DNA of 41,109 bases from Colimorpha sp045640985 (lineage in GTDB: Bacteria > Bacteroidota > Bacteroidia > Bacteroidales > P3), in NCBI GenBank assembly GCA_045640985.1, contig JAZUFZ010000024.1, positions 1-41,109 on the forward strand, given 5' to 3'. This document shows, piece after piece, positions 16,583 to 25,812 of the stretch; within the stretch, counting starts at the first letter, position 1; every line of letters begins with the position of its first letter. The position numbers were made by a program, and so were the translations under genes. The notes under the pieces are model-generated. The model did not search any database and was not told where the DNA came from. It was given only the letters and a program-made list of their open reading frames with translations.

Positions 16583-16613
16583 ATTGTTTATCAATAAAAT
16601 TTTCGTATCTTTG
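16583..16613 (+). promoter_or_regulatory. Promoter of the M16 protease gene
   Basis: ATTG at 16583-16586, a 19-base gap and TATCTTTG at 16606-16613, giving a leader of about 33 bases before the ATG at 16650. Confidence 0.75.
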
Positions 16614-16649
16614 CACCATCGAATCGAATATCAACAATAAAATATTATA

Positions 16650-19586
16650 ATGAAAATGAAAAGATTAGCTATTTTTGTATGCTTTGTAGCGATGATTTTC
16701 TCGGCCGGTTCCGCGCTGGCACAGAAAAGTTACAGCTACAAAACCTATCCCAACGACCCGCTGGGAGTAAGAGAATATACGCTCGACAACGGATTGAAGG
16801 TGTTTATGAGCGTGTATAAGGATGCGCCGAGGGTACAGACCTATATCGCAGTACGTGCCGGCTCCAAGAACGACCCCGCCGAGACCACCGGCCTCGCCCA
16901 CTACCTGGAACACATGATGTTCAAGGGTACCCAGAAACTCGGGACCTCCGACTGGGCAAAAGAGAAGGTGCTCATCCAGCAGATCGAAGACCTTTTTGAG
17001 GCTTACCGTATGTTCGACGATGCACAGACCCGTGCCGCCATCTATCACAAGATTGACAGTCTGAGCTATGAGGCTTCCAAGATCGCCATCGCCAACGAAT
17101 ACGACAAGGCTATGAGCGCCATCGGAAGCGAGGGCACAAATGCCTTCACGAGCAACGACTACACGATGTATGTGGAGAACATTCCCAACAACCAGATCGA
17201 GAACTGGTGCGAGATTCAGGCCGACCGTTTCCAGCACCTGGAACTCCGCCTGTTCCATACCGAACTGGAGACCATCTACGAGGAGAAGAATATGAGCCTG
17301 ACCAAGGATAACCGCAAGGCCAACGACGCTATGTTCGCAGCCCTTTTCCCCCACCACCCCTACGGCACCCAAACCACGCTGGGCACCCAGGAACACCTGA
17401 AGAACCCTTCGATGCGCAACATCCGCAACTTTGTGGCCAAGTACTATGTGCCCAACAATATCTGTATCAGCATGGCAGGCGACTTTGACCCCGACGAGGC
17501 CATCAAGATCATTGACAAATACTGGGGCGACATGCAGCCAGGCGAGGTGCCCGAGTTTCACAAACAGGCCGAGGCCCCCATTACGAGCGTGATTACCAAG
17601 ACCGTGACGGGACTGGACGCTGAGAATACGATCCGCGCTTACCGTCTGGACGAAGGCAACGGCAGCCACGACGCCATGCTCAGCAATCTGCTCGAAAATG
17701 TTCTCAACAACGGCAAATGCGGTCTCATCGACCTGAACATCAACCAGCAGCAGCGCTGCATGGGCGCATACGCCGGCGGCTATATCCTGAACGACTTCGG
17801 TGCCTTCATGTTCGGCGGCCAGCCTCTGGAAGGTCAGACCCTGGAGGAGGTACAGACCCTGTTCGATGAGCAGATAGCCCTGGTAAAGAAGGGCCAGTTC
17901 GACGAAGAAATACTCAAGGCAGCAATCAACAACATGAAGCTTGAAATCATGAAGATTGCCGAAAGCAACAACGCCCGCGCCAGCCAGATGGCTTACGCCT
18001 ACGTAGAACACCGTAACTGGGGAGACGTATGCAACGAAGTAAACGAACTGAGCAAAATCACCAAGAAAGAGATTGTGGATTTCGCCAACCGCCTGTTCCA
18101 GGACAACAACTATGTAATTGTCAATAAACTCAAAGGAGAACCCGAACCTATACTGAAAGTTTCAAAACCCCCAATCACACCTATCGAGGTGAGCCGCGAC
18201 AAGGAAAGCGCCTTCCTGGCTGACATCAAAGGTCGTCAGGTAAAGCCTATCGAACCGGTATTTGTGGATTTCAGCAAAGATATGCAGAAAGGCAAACTGA
18301 GCAACGGCGCTGAAGTGCTGTATGTTCAGAACAAAGAAAACGAGACATTCAACCTGGTGTATCGTTTCGACTTTGGAACGAGAATCGGAAATGAAGGTAT
18401 CCAGTACGACCTGGCATCTGACATCTTTGACATGCTCAATACCGACAAGCACACGGCCGAGCAGCTGCAGCAGGAATTTTACAAGCTCGCCTGCAACTAT
18501 GCCGTGAATGTGGGCAACGAGAATATCAACATCAGCATCAGCGGATTGAGCGAGAACATGACCAAGGCTATGGCCCTGGTTGAGGAAATGCTCCATAACC
18601 TACAGCCCAACGACCAGATACTGAAGACCTACATCGCCCGCGTGGCCAAGAGCCGCGAAAACAACAAGCACAACCAGCAGCGCTGCTTCAGCGCCTTGGC
18701 AAACTATGGTATCTATGGTGAAGAGTTCATCAAGGATATGATGCCAAGCATCGAGAAACTCAACAGCTACACCAGCCAGCAGCTCTGCGACGCTATGGAC
18801 AACCTCTGCAACTTCAAGCACCGGATTCTCTATTATGGTCCCGAAAGCATGGAAAGTCTGAAATCGATCGTAGAGAAGAACCACCAGATGCCCAAGAAAT
18901 TCCAGAAGACTCCTGTAAACAAGAAATATACTCCAAAACCAGTGAACGAAAACATCGTATATTTCCTTGACTACAACGCCAACCAGACCTATCTGCGAGA
19001 ATATTTCCGTGGTGAGAAATACAACACCAAGAATGAAGCTGCGATGGATGTATTCAATTACTACTTCGGCGGCAGCATGAACGCTATCGTATTCCAGGAA
19101 ATGCGCGAGAAACGTTCCCTGGCCTACAGCGCACAAAGTTTCTATGCCACCCCTCAGGACAAAGAGAGTTATTTCATAAACCACGCTATCATCGCCACCC
19201 AGAACGACAAGCTCATTGATGCCCTCAACGCCTTCAACGAACTGTTCGACCAGATGCCAGTGTCCCAGGGAAATTTCAACCTGGCAAAAGAGGCTTGCAT
19301 CAACGATCTGCGCACCGCTCGCACTACCAAGATGAACATTCTTAACAATTACCTCTATTACGAAAAGATGGGGCTGCTCAACAGCAAGAAGCCCCACGCT
19401 CAGATGCTGTTTGAAGCCTATCCAAACATCACTATCGACGATGTGGTAGCCTTCAACCAGAAATACATCAAGGGTCAGAAGAAAGTCTATATGGCACTCG
19501 GTAAGGAAAGCGACATGGACTTCAACGCCCTGGGTAAGTTCGGCAAGGTAAAGAAAGTGACTCTGGAAGAAGTTTTCGGATACTAA
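16650..19586 (+). CDS. M16 (pitrilysin-like) zinc metalloprotease
   Basis: Predicted 978 residues with a signal peptide (MKMKRLAIFVCFVAMIFSAGSALA), so periplasmic or outer-membrane associated. The inverted zinc motif HxxEH is present as HYLEH (His84, Glu87, His88), with the distal Glu in the LETIYEEKNM segment. Two M16-type halves follow: an active N-terminal pair of domains and a C-terminal pair without the zinc motif but with the FRGEKYNTKNEAAMDVFNYY and REKRSLAYSAQ blocks typical of the family. The length fits single-chain pitrilysin-like enzymes, which degrade peptides. It has its own promoter and terminator and is thus a single-gene unit. Confidence 0.9.
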   Translation: MKMKRLAIFVCFVAMIFSAGSALAQKSYSYKTYPNDPLGVREYTLDNGLKVFMSVYKDAPRVQTYIAVRAGSKNDPAETTGLAHYLEHMMFKGTQKLGTSDWAKEKVLIQQIEDLFEAYRMFDDAQTRAAIYHKIDSLSYEASKIAIANEYDKAMSAIGSEGTNAFTSNDYTMYVENIPNNQIENWCEIQADRFQHLELRLFHTELETIYEEKNMSLTKDNRKANDAMFAALFPHHPYGTQTTLGTQEHLKNPSMRNIRNFVAKYYVPNNICISMAGDFDPDEAIKIIDKYWGDMQPGEVPEFHKQAEAPITSVITKTVTGLDAENTIRAYRLDEGNGSHDAMLSNLLENVLNNGKCGLIDLNINQQQRCMGAYAGGYILNDFGAFMFGGQPLEGQTLEEVQTLFDEQIALVKKGQFDEEILKAAINNMKLEIMKIAESNNARASQMAYAYVEHRNWGDVCNEVNELSKITKKEIVDFANRLFQDNNYVIVNKLKGEPEPILKVSKPPITPIEVSRDKESAFLADIKGRQVKPIEPVFVDFSKDMQKGKLSNGAEVLYVQNKENETFNLVYRFDFGTRIGNEGIQYDLASDIFDMLNTDKHTAEQLQQEFYKLACNYAVNVGNENINISISGLSENMTKAMALVEEMLHNLQPNDQILKTYIARVAKSRENNKHNQQRCFSALANYGIYGEEFIKDMMPSIEKLNSYTSQQLCDAMDNLCNFKHRILYYGPESMESLKSIVEKNHQMPKKFQKTPVNKKYTPKPVNENIVYFLDYNANQTYLREYFRGEKYNTKNEAAMDVFNYYFGGSMNAIVFQEMREKRSLAYSAQSFYATPQDKESYFINHAIIATQNDKLIDALNAFNELFDQMPVSQGNFNLAKEACINDLRTARTTKMNILNNYLYYEKMGLLNSKKPHAQMLFEAYPNITIDDVVAFNQKYIKGQKKVYMALGKESDMDFNALGKFGKVKKVTLEEVFGY

Positions 19587-19612
19587 GTACAGTTCTGAAA
19601 CCCGTAAGACAA

Positions 19613-19646
19613 AAACAGGCGCCCCAATTGCGGGCTCCTGTTTTTT
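19613..19646 (+). terminator. Rho-independent terminator after the M16 protease gene
   Basis: AACAGG (19614-19619) pairs with CCTGTT, with an inner GCCC/GGGC stem and a small mismatch, followed by a run of T. Confidence 0.75.
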
Positions 19647-19810
19647 ATTGCCAAAGAAACTGAAATTGTGCATATTAATAACTCTGTTGATAACTTTTGT
19701 GTTAAAAGCGAAAAGTATATAATAAAAATGTGTAATTTTACACTCGTTTTCAACACATAATGTGTTTGTGTAAGTGTTTATCATTTAGTAATATAATTGC
19801 ATATTGCACT

Positions 19811-20806
19811 ATGGAGAATATGTCCAACAAACTGATGGATGCCGCAAAAGCGCTGGTAGATGCGCTAAATGAGGAAATGGAGCAGAGAGAGCTTCGGATG
19901 AAATCTGAAATCGAGTCACTAAAGGAAGAAATATCTCTGTTGAGTACCCGTCTGGGATTGAAAGAAGAAGAACTTGCCCAGGCAAGACTGGCTGTAGAAG
20001 CCGCCACATTAAAGGCTGCTGAAGAAGAAGCTGCAAGAAAAGCTGCCGAAGAAGAGGCCGCAAGAAAAGCTGCTGAAGAAGAGGCTGCAAGAAGAGCTGC
20101 TGAAGAAGAAGCTGCAAGAAAAGCTGCTGAAGAAGAAGCTGCAAGAAAAGCTGCTGAAGAAGAGGCCGCAAGAAAAGCCGCTGAAGAAGAGGCTGCAAGA
20201 AAAGCTGCTGAAGAAGAAGCTGCAAAAGCGCCTGCCATCATTTTCGAGCCTATTGAAGAAGAAGCAGAGTCAGCAGATTCAAAACCTTTATTCGCACCCG
20301 CGGAAGCCGAAAAGCCCGTAGCACCAGCCCCGGAACCTGTCATGGAGACAATAGACGGCAACCAATACGAACCGTTATTCACTCCCGAGGATCATAATTC
20401 CACCAACAGTGAAGTCTCACCCGAAAATGGAGAGGGCTCACATCCTGCAAAAGTACAACAGCCATCACTGTTTGACTATCTGGGTTCCACCCAAAAGACC
20501 ACTACCCTTGCCGATAAAATCGGTTATAAGCGTCCCAATATCGAAGAACAGCTGGAAAGCAAGGTGGCACAAAAGAAAGTGGACGACCTGCGTCAGATTA
20601 TCAATATCAACGACAAATTCAGTTTCATGAATGAGTTATTCCACAACAATATGAAAGCCTATACAGACTTTCTGCTGAAACTGAATTCGCTTACCAGCCG
20701 TGAAGAGGGCCTGCAGGCAGTAGCCGAAGTGGCTGAGAAATACAACTGGGACGACAGTTCCCTGGCTGTAAGGACCTTCTATAAATATTTTGACAGGAAA
20801 TTTTAG
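19811..20806 (+). CDS. Coiled-coil protein with 9-residue tandem repeats
   Basis: Predicted 331 residues from ATG 19811. A longer frame from 19760 adds a Cys-rich stretch and is not favoured. Residues ~5-65 predict a coiled coil. Residues 68-139 are eight tandem copies of KAAEEEAAR (unit 4 begins with R, unit 8 ends with K), a charged helix. A proline-rich linker follows. The C-terminal ~75 residues (DDLRQIININDKFSFMNELF, ending with a YNWDDSS segment) form a domain seen in many Bacteroidota proteins of unknown function. It lies 29 bases before gmk and so leads the gmk-mreC-mreD gene run. A 14-base palindrome (GTGTAATTTTACAC, 19730-19743) sits 67 bases upstream. The function is unknown. Confidence 0.65.
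   Translation: MENMSNKLMDAAKALVDALNEEMEQRELRMKSEIESLKEEISLLSTRLGLKEEELAQARLAVEAATLKAAEEEAARKAAEEEAARKAAEEEAARRAAEEEAARKAAEEEAARKAAEEEAARKAAEEEAARKAAEEEAAKAPAIIFEPIEEEAESADSKPLFAPAEAEKPVAPAPEPVMETIDGNQYEPLFTPEDHNSTNSEVSPENGEGSHPAKVQQPSLFDYLGSTQKTTTLADKIGYKRPNIEEQLESKVAQKKVDDLRQIININDKFSFMNELFHNNMKAYTDFLLKLNSLTSREEGLQAVAEVAEKYNWDDSSLAVRTFYKYFDRKF
20012..20227 (+). repeat. 27-bp coding tandem repeat, eight units
   Basis: 216 bases made of eight in-frame 27-base units, each coding KAAEEEAAR or a one-residue variant. Synonymous differences (GAAGAA versus GAGGCC stretches) separate the units. Such near-identical repeats can gain or lose copies by slippage without a frameshift. Confidence 0.9.
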
Positions 20807-20835
20807 GCAACACAACATCCAATAATAAACAGACG

Positions 20836-21405
20836 ATGAATAACAGAAAAGCCATATTGTTTTCAGCCCCTTCGGGATCAGGAAAGACAACCATCATCAA
20901 AAAGATATTGGAGAAGATGGATTGTTTTGAATTTTCAATATCCGCGACCAGTCGCAGCCCACGGGAAGGAGAACGCAATGGAGTAGATTATTACTTTCTT
21001 ACAGAAGAGGAATTTGTCCGCCGAGTGGAGGCTGGAGAATTTCTGGAATGGGAAGAAGTTTACAAAGGTGTACGTTACGGAACATTGAAGAGCGAAATTG
21101 AACGCATCTGGAATAAAGGGAAAGTCATCATCTTCGATGTGGATGTAAACGGTGGCATGAATATCAAACGATATTTCGGTGACGATGCCTTGGCATTATT
21201 CGTAATGCCGCCAAGCATCGAAGAACTGGAACGCCGGCTGAGGACCCGCGGAACCGAAAGTGAGGAAGCCATCGTGAAACGACTGGGCCGAAGCGCCGCA
21301 GAACTTAAAGAAGCCGACAAGTTTGACCATACCATCATCAACGATGACCTTAACAGAGCGGTAGCCGAAACAGAAAAAGCGATAAAAGAATATTTAGAGC
21401 GGTAG
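20836..21405 (+). CDS. gmk: Guanylate kinase
   Basis: Predicted 189 residues, cytoplasmic. It phosphorylates GMP to GDP with ATP. The P-loop is APSGSGKT (residues 11-18), followed by the GMP-binding segment ISATSRSPREGERNGVDYYF, and EWEEVYKGVRYGT, all in the family order. The length is normal. It is followed 13 bases later by mreC. Guanylate kinase is the product best supported by its motifs in this run. Confidence 0.95.
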   Translation: MNNRKAILFSAPSGSGKTTIIKKILEKMDCFEFSISATSRSPREGERNGVDYYFLTEEEFVRRVEAGEFLEWEEVYKGVRYGTLKSEIERIWNKGKVIIFDVDVNGGMNIKRYFGDDALALFVMPPSIEELERRLRTRGTESEEAIVKRLGRSAAELKEADKFDHTIINDDLNRAVAETEKAIKEYLER

Positions 21406-21418
21406 CCAGAAACAGTAT

Positions 21419-22246
21419 ATGCGGAATCTGCTGGAATTTTTGAAGAGGTACAACTACGTGGTAGTGTTTCTGCTATTGGAGATAGCAGGACTGCTTATGC
21501 TGAGCAGCAGCAGTTATTACCAGAACTCGCGTATAACCCGGTGGGCAAACGGAGTGGCAGGGAAATGGTTCGGCTGCGTAAACAATATTTCAGGATACTT
21601 CGGACTGAAAAGCGAAAACGAACATCTGGCGGCAGAAAACGCAATGTTGAGAGCCCAGATGTCGGAATCGTATATCCAATACCGCGACACCGTATTTACG
21701 ATAGAGGACACTGTATATAAACAACGTTACGCCTATACCGAAGCCACGGTATTGAAAAACACCTGGAGCCAGATGGATAACTATCTTATGATCAACAAAG
21801 GTGAGGCTCAGGGAATCAAAGTTGATATGGCTGTGATTTCCCCACAGGGAATTGTAGGAGTAGTGATTGGAACTACCGAGAACTTCGCTACCATAATGCC
21901 TGTGCTCCACTCCAACAGCCGCAACAGTGTGAAAGTCCGCAGAACCTCAACCAACGGATCGCTGGTGTGGGAAGGAGGCGACTACAGGTATGCCAAAGTG
22001 CTGGACATCCCCACAACTCATAAACTGTACAAGAACGATACAATTGTAACCTCTGGACTGGCAAACGATTTTCCGGAAGGCATACCCGTAGGATATGTGG
22101 AATCCGTCTCAACGATTAAAGGCAGCGGATTTTACAGCGTAAAGGTGCGCTTAGCCACCGACTTCAACAAACTGGACCATGTATATGTGGTAAACAACCG
22201 GTTCAGAGCAGAACAAGACTCACTAATGCGAAACACAGTAAAGTAA
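21419..22246 (+). CDS. mreC: Rod-shape-determining protein MreC
   Basis: Predicted 275 residues. One N-terminal membrane helix (VVVFLLLEIAGLLMLSSSS), a short coiled coil (~60-80, SENEHLAAENAMLRAQM), then the periplasmic beta-barrel part with MINKGEAQGIKVDMAVISPQ and VVIGTTENFATIMPVLH segments typical of MreC. It scaffolds the elongasome that builds lateral cell wall. Its stop overlaps the mreD start by one base (TAATG). The mreB gene is not next to it here. Confidence 0.93.
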   Translation: MRNLLEFLKRYNYVVVFLLLEIAGLLMLSSSSYYQNSRITRWANGVAGKWFGCVNNISGYFGLKSENEHLAAENAMLRAQMSESYIQYRDTVFTIEDTVYKQRYAYTEATVLKNTWSQMDNYLMINKGEAQGIKVDMAVISPQGIVGVVIGTTENFATIMPVLHSNSRNSVKVRRTSTNGSLVWEGGDYRYAKVLDIPTTHKLYKNDTIVTSGLANDFPEGIPVGYVESVSTIKGSGFYSVKVRLATDFNKLDHVYVVNNRFRAEQDSLMRNTVK

Positions 22247-22782
22247 TGGATTCCTCATTGATATTAAGAAATATAGGCAGGTTTCTGCTGGTAATGCTGT
22301 TACAGATTTTAGTATTCAACAATCTGTATCTTGGAGGATACATTAATTTATTTGTGTATCTGGTATTCCTGCTGATGCTGCCGACCACAATGGGACGCAT
22401 TCCCATGCTCCTGGTTGCATTCGGAACAGGATTATGTATAGACTTATTCTGCAACGTGATGGGTCTCCACGCCAGTGCTGCAGTTGTACTGGTAATGTGC
22501 CGCATCCTGTTCGGCAACAAGATTCTCACGAAAGGGGAGCAGATAGAAATCGACACACCAACCATATACACCGTATCAGTAAGCCAGTATATATGGTATC
22601 TTGTCCTACTTACGCTGATTTACAGTTTTGTTTACTTCACCTTGGAAATATTCAGTTTCTCAGATTTCTTTAAGATTATGTTACTCACATTATTGAGCAC
22701 AATCGGAACCAGTCTGGTGATTCTGCTATATCAATTGATATTTTCGGACAGAGACCATTCCCATGGAGTAAAACGAAACTGA
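22246..22782 (+). CDS. mreD: Rod-shape-determining protein MreD
   Basis: Predicted 178 residues with five or six membrane spans (NLYLGGYINLFVYLVFLLML; GTGLCIDLFCNVMGLHASAA). The length, topology and position directly after mreC identify MreD, the inner-membrane partner of MreC. The expected followers mrdA (PBP2) and rodA are absent; a PorZ-like gene begins one base after the stop. Confidence 0.88.
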   Translation: MDSSLILRNIGRFLLVMLLQILVFNNLYLGGYINLFVYLVFLLMLPTTMGRIPMLLVAFGTGLCIDLFCNVMGLHASAAVVLVMCRILFGNKILTKGEQIEIDTPTIYTVSVSQYIWYLVLLTLIYSFVYFTLEIFSFSDFFKIMLLTLLSTIGTSLVILLYQLIFSDRDHSHGVKRN

Positions 22783-22783
22783 C

Positions 22784-25078
22784 ATGAGACATTTAAGGAC
22801 CTTGATATTGCTATGGTATGTATGCACCGGAATGCTGGCAGCAGGACAGACTGCAGTAGGGCAATGGCGCGACTGGGCATCAATGGGCCAGATCAATCAT
22901 GTTGAGAATGCCCGGGGACGGATTTATGCGGCTGGAAATCTGGGGATTTTTTATTACGACAAGACCACCGAAAACATAAACACACTCTACAAATCGGACG
23001 GGCTCTCGGATGCGGGAATTGCCTGTATGGCATACGATGACGAGTCAGACTATCTGGTTATCGGCTACAATAACGGAAATGTGGATCTTGTACACAAGAA
23101 AAACATATACAATATCTCTGACATCAGACGATCCGACTTGGTGAGCAATAAAAATCTGTACAATATCACATTTCACGACCAGAAAGCCTATCTGTCCTGT
23201 GGATTTGGAATTGTGGTAATAGACCTTGAAAGGAAAGAAATCAAGGAGTCCTATTATTTAGGAAACGATGGAAGATATGCTCCCGTATATGATGTGATTT
23301 TCCTGAACAACAAAATTATTGCAGCCACCGATGCCGGAGTCCTTACCGCTGATGCAGACGATGAATTTCTCAATATTGTGGATCGATGGACCGCCGACAA
23401 TACATTGTTAAGCAGTTTGCGGGTCTCTCAACTTGCAGAACTGGACGGTCATCTTGTGGCGCTTACATTGAATGAAAGCCAGAAAAGCCTTTATAAAGAA
23501 GAAGATGGACAATTCTACGAATGGCTTTCCGGAGACATCAGCCATATTCGCAATGCGGCGGGACAATTGACTATCTGTTATGCTGACAGAATCGAAATCA
23601 CAGGAAATGATAACGATGAAAACATCAATACTGTAGATTGGTTTACCCCCACAGGTGGTGAAGCCATTCTGGATGAGGATGGGCAGATCTGGACCGGACA
23701 TGAATGGGCAGGTCTGGTGAAGATAAGCAAAGACCGGAGTAATGCCAGATGGTATCGTCCCGAATGCCCGTCCAGTGACCATGCCTACAAATTTACCGCA
23801 TACAAAGACCGTATGCTTGTATGCCCTGGTGGCAAAACCTCAACATACGCAAACTCAGGCATTGCTGGAACTGTAATGACTTATCGCAATAAAGCATGGC
23901 TTGAACCGAACAATAACGGATTTGAATACAGGGATGTATTGGATGCAGCTGTAAACCCTAAAGACACCAGTGAGATACTGGCATCCGCCTGGGGATATGG
24001 AATTGTGAGAATTGTGAATGGAGAAGTAACAGAGATATACAATGAAACCAATACTTCAGGAATATTGACCCCCTATTCTCTCGGGAGTTACACTACCCTC
24101 CGCACAGGTGCAGTCGCTTTTGACCGACAAGGAAACGCATGGATGACAAACTCACTGGTGGCTGACGGGCTGGTCTGCCGCACTAAAGAAGGCATCTGGA
24201 AGAGTTTCAATATCGGCAGTATGACCAACGGCTCCGAAGTGGATAAAATTCTGATTGACGACCGTACTGGATATATCTGGATGATGGGGCGTGCCAACAA
24301 ACTCTATGTGCATGACGGAGAAAGCAAGATGGCATACGTATCGCCCAATACTGGCAGCAAACTAAGTACCAACGCCGTCAATTGCATGGAACAGGATCTG
24401 GACGGAGAGATATGGCTGGGAACCGATAAAGGAATAAAAGTGATATACAACACCTCCAGCGTTTTCCAAAACGGCGGACATGGAGAGCAGGCACCAACCA
24501 CCTGCAACAATATCATCATGAGTGAGGAATTTGACGAATACCTCATGCACTATGAAAATATCACCTGTATGGCTGTGGATGGAGCCAACCGGAAATGGGT
24601 AGGCACAAACAGCGGCGGACTCTACCTTATCTCCGCCAACGGACTGGAACAGATCGAGCATTTTACCTCCAAAAACAGTTCCCTGTTTTCTGATAAAATC
24701 GTATGCGTAGAAGTGCAACCTCAGACAGGAGAAGTCTTTATTGGGACGGATGTTGGCATTCAGGTTTTCAGAGGAACCGCAACAGATGGAGCCAAATTCA
24801 TTGACAAAAGCAGTATTCACACTTTCCCCAATCCCGTAAAACCTGATTACGATGGGCCAATTGCAATAAAAGGATTCTCAACCAACGCCATCGTACATAT
24901 TACCGATGTGGCAGGACATGTGGTATATTCTACCACTGCCAATGGGGGGCAGGCAATATGGTATGCCAGAACCAATAACGGAGAACGCGTCGGAAGTGGT
25001 GTCTATTATGTATTCGCAAGCGATTCTACCGGCGAGATGAAAGCCGTAGCCAAAGTCTTGATCGTGAAAGGAAATTAA
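22784..25078 (+). CDS. porZ: PorZ-like type IX secretion protein (beta-propeller)
   Basis: Predicted 764 residues with a signal peptide (ends near AAGQT). The N-terminal region (GQWRDWASMGQINHVENARG, then YAAGNLGIFYYDK and DGLSDAGIACMAYD) matches the PorZ N-terminal propeller. A second set of propeller blades follows (GEIWLGTDKGIKVI, NRKWVGTNSGGLYLI, GEVFIGTDVGIQVF). The C-terminus (FPNPVKPDYDGPIAI, then VTDVAGHVV-like strand and GVYYVFASD) is a type A T9SS sorting-like domain. In Porphyromonas PorZ is part of the attachment complex that passes A-LPS to PorU. The stop is two bases from recO, a linkage also seen in other Bacteroidota. The symbol is by similarity. Confidence 0.85.
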   Translation: MRHLRTLILLWYVCTGMLAAGQTAVGQWRDWASMGQINHVENARGRIYAAGNLGIFYYDKTTENINTLYKSDGLSDAGIACMAYDDESDYLVIGYNNGNVDLVHKKNIYNISDIRRSDLVSNKNLYNITFHDQKAYLSCGFGIVVIDLERKEIKESYYLGNDGRYAPVYDVIFLNNKIIAATDAGVLTADADDEFLNIVDRWTADNTLLSSLRVSQLAELDGHLVALTLNESQKSLYKEEDGQFYEWLSGDISHIRNAAGQLTICYADRIEITGNDNDENINTVDWFTPTGGEAILDEDGQIWTGHEWAGLVKISKDRSNARWYRPECPSSDHAYKFTAYKDRMLVCPGGKTSTYANSGIAGTVMTYRNKAWLEPNNNGFEYRDVLDAAVNPKDTSEILASAWGYGIVRIVNGEVTEIYNETNTSGILTPYSLGSYTTLRTGAVAFDRQGNAWMTNSLVADGLVCRTKEGIWKSFNIGSMTNGSEVDKILIDDRTGYIWMMGRANKLYVHDGESKMAYVSPNTGSKLSTNAVNCMEQDLDGEIWLGTDKGIKVIYNTSSVFQNGGHGEQAPTTCNNIIMSEEFDEYLMHYENITCMAVDGANRKWVGTNSGGLYLISANGLEQIEHFTSKNSSLFSDKIVCVEVQPQTGEVFIGTDVGIQVFRGTATDGAKFIDKSSIHTFPNPVKPDYDGPIAIKGFSTNAIVHITDVAGHVVYSTTANGGQAIWYARTNNGERVGSGVYYVFASDSTGEMKAVAKVLIVKGN

Positions 25079-25080
25079 TC

Positions 25081-25812
25081 ATGCTGGAAACCACACAAGG
25101 GCTTGTCCTTCATACTACACAATATTCTGAGACAAGTGTAATTACCAAGATATTCACTCGGGAATTAGGCGTGCGTTCTTATATTGTGAAAGGGGTACGA
25201 TCCAGCAAAAGCCGCAATAAGCAGAACCTCTTCCAGCCTTTGAGTCACCTCGATCTGACGGTTTACAATTCACCTAAAAAAGATCTTAATTTCATCAAAG
25301 ACATGCACCCGGCATGCCAATATCCTTCACTGACTACCAACCCCATAAAATCCTCGCTACTATTCTTTATGAATGAAGTACTCTACAAAACGCTTCAGGA
25401 ACAGGAACCCATGCACGAGGTTTTTGATTATGTCGTAGATCAGCTCCGCCAGATTGAACTTGATGAAATTCCATTCTCCTCACAGCCCCAGATGTTCCTC
25501 CTTCGTATGTCCACCTTCATGGGCATAGAACCCATGAACAATTACGGACTCCATGAAAACCGTTTCGATCTGAAAGAAGGTCGTTTCGTCCAAGAACCCG
25601 TCAATACTACACTTCCAAGATATCAAAGCCAGCTCTTACCCACAAAAGAAAGTCTCCAGATGCACTATATGCTCGCAGCCTACCATGGACAAGAGGCACC
25701 TTTGACCGACAACAAGACGGCTCTACGTACCCTCATCTCCTATTACCAGTCACACCTTTCCGAATTCCGAAATTTCAAGTCTCACGAAATTCTACATTCC
25801 ATATTATCATGA
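25081..25812 (+). CDS. recO: DNA repair protein RecO
   Basis: Predicted 243 residues. The N-terminal OB-fold starts LETTQGLVLHTTQYSETSVI with the YIVKGVRSSKSRNK segment and HLDLTVYNS typical of RecO. The C-terminal helical domain lacks the zinc-binding cysteines found in some other phyla, as in most Bacteroidota RecO. It helps RecR load RecA on SSB-coated gaps. Its stop overlaps the start of the protease gene by four bases (ATGA). Confidence 0.92.
   Translation: MLETTQGLVLHTTQYSETSVITKIFTRELGVRSYIVKGVRSSKSRNKQNLFQPLSHLDLTVYNSPKKDLNFIKDMHPACQYPSLTTNPIKSSLLFFMNEVLYKTLQEQEPMHEVFDYVVDQLRQIELDEIPFSSQPQMFLLRMSTFMGIEPMNNYGLHENRFDLKEGRFVQEPVNTTLPRYQSQLLPTKESLQMHYMLAAYHGQEAPLTDNKTALRTLISYYQSHLSEFRNFKSHEILHSILS

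Noticed and set aside
18600..19784. 394-codon minus-strand frame under the M16 protease
   Set aside because: Shadow of a well-supported gene and its terminator.
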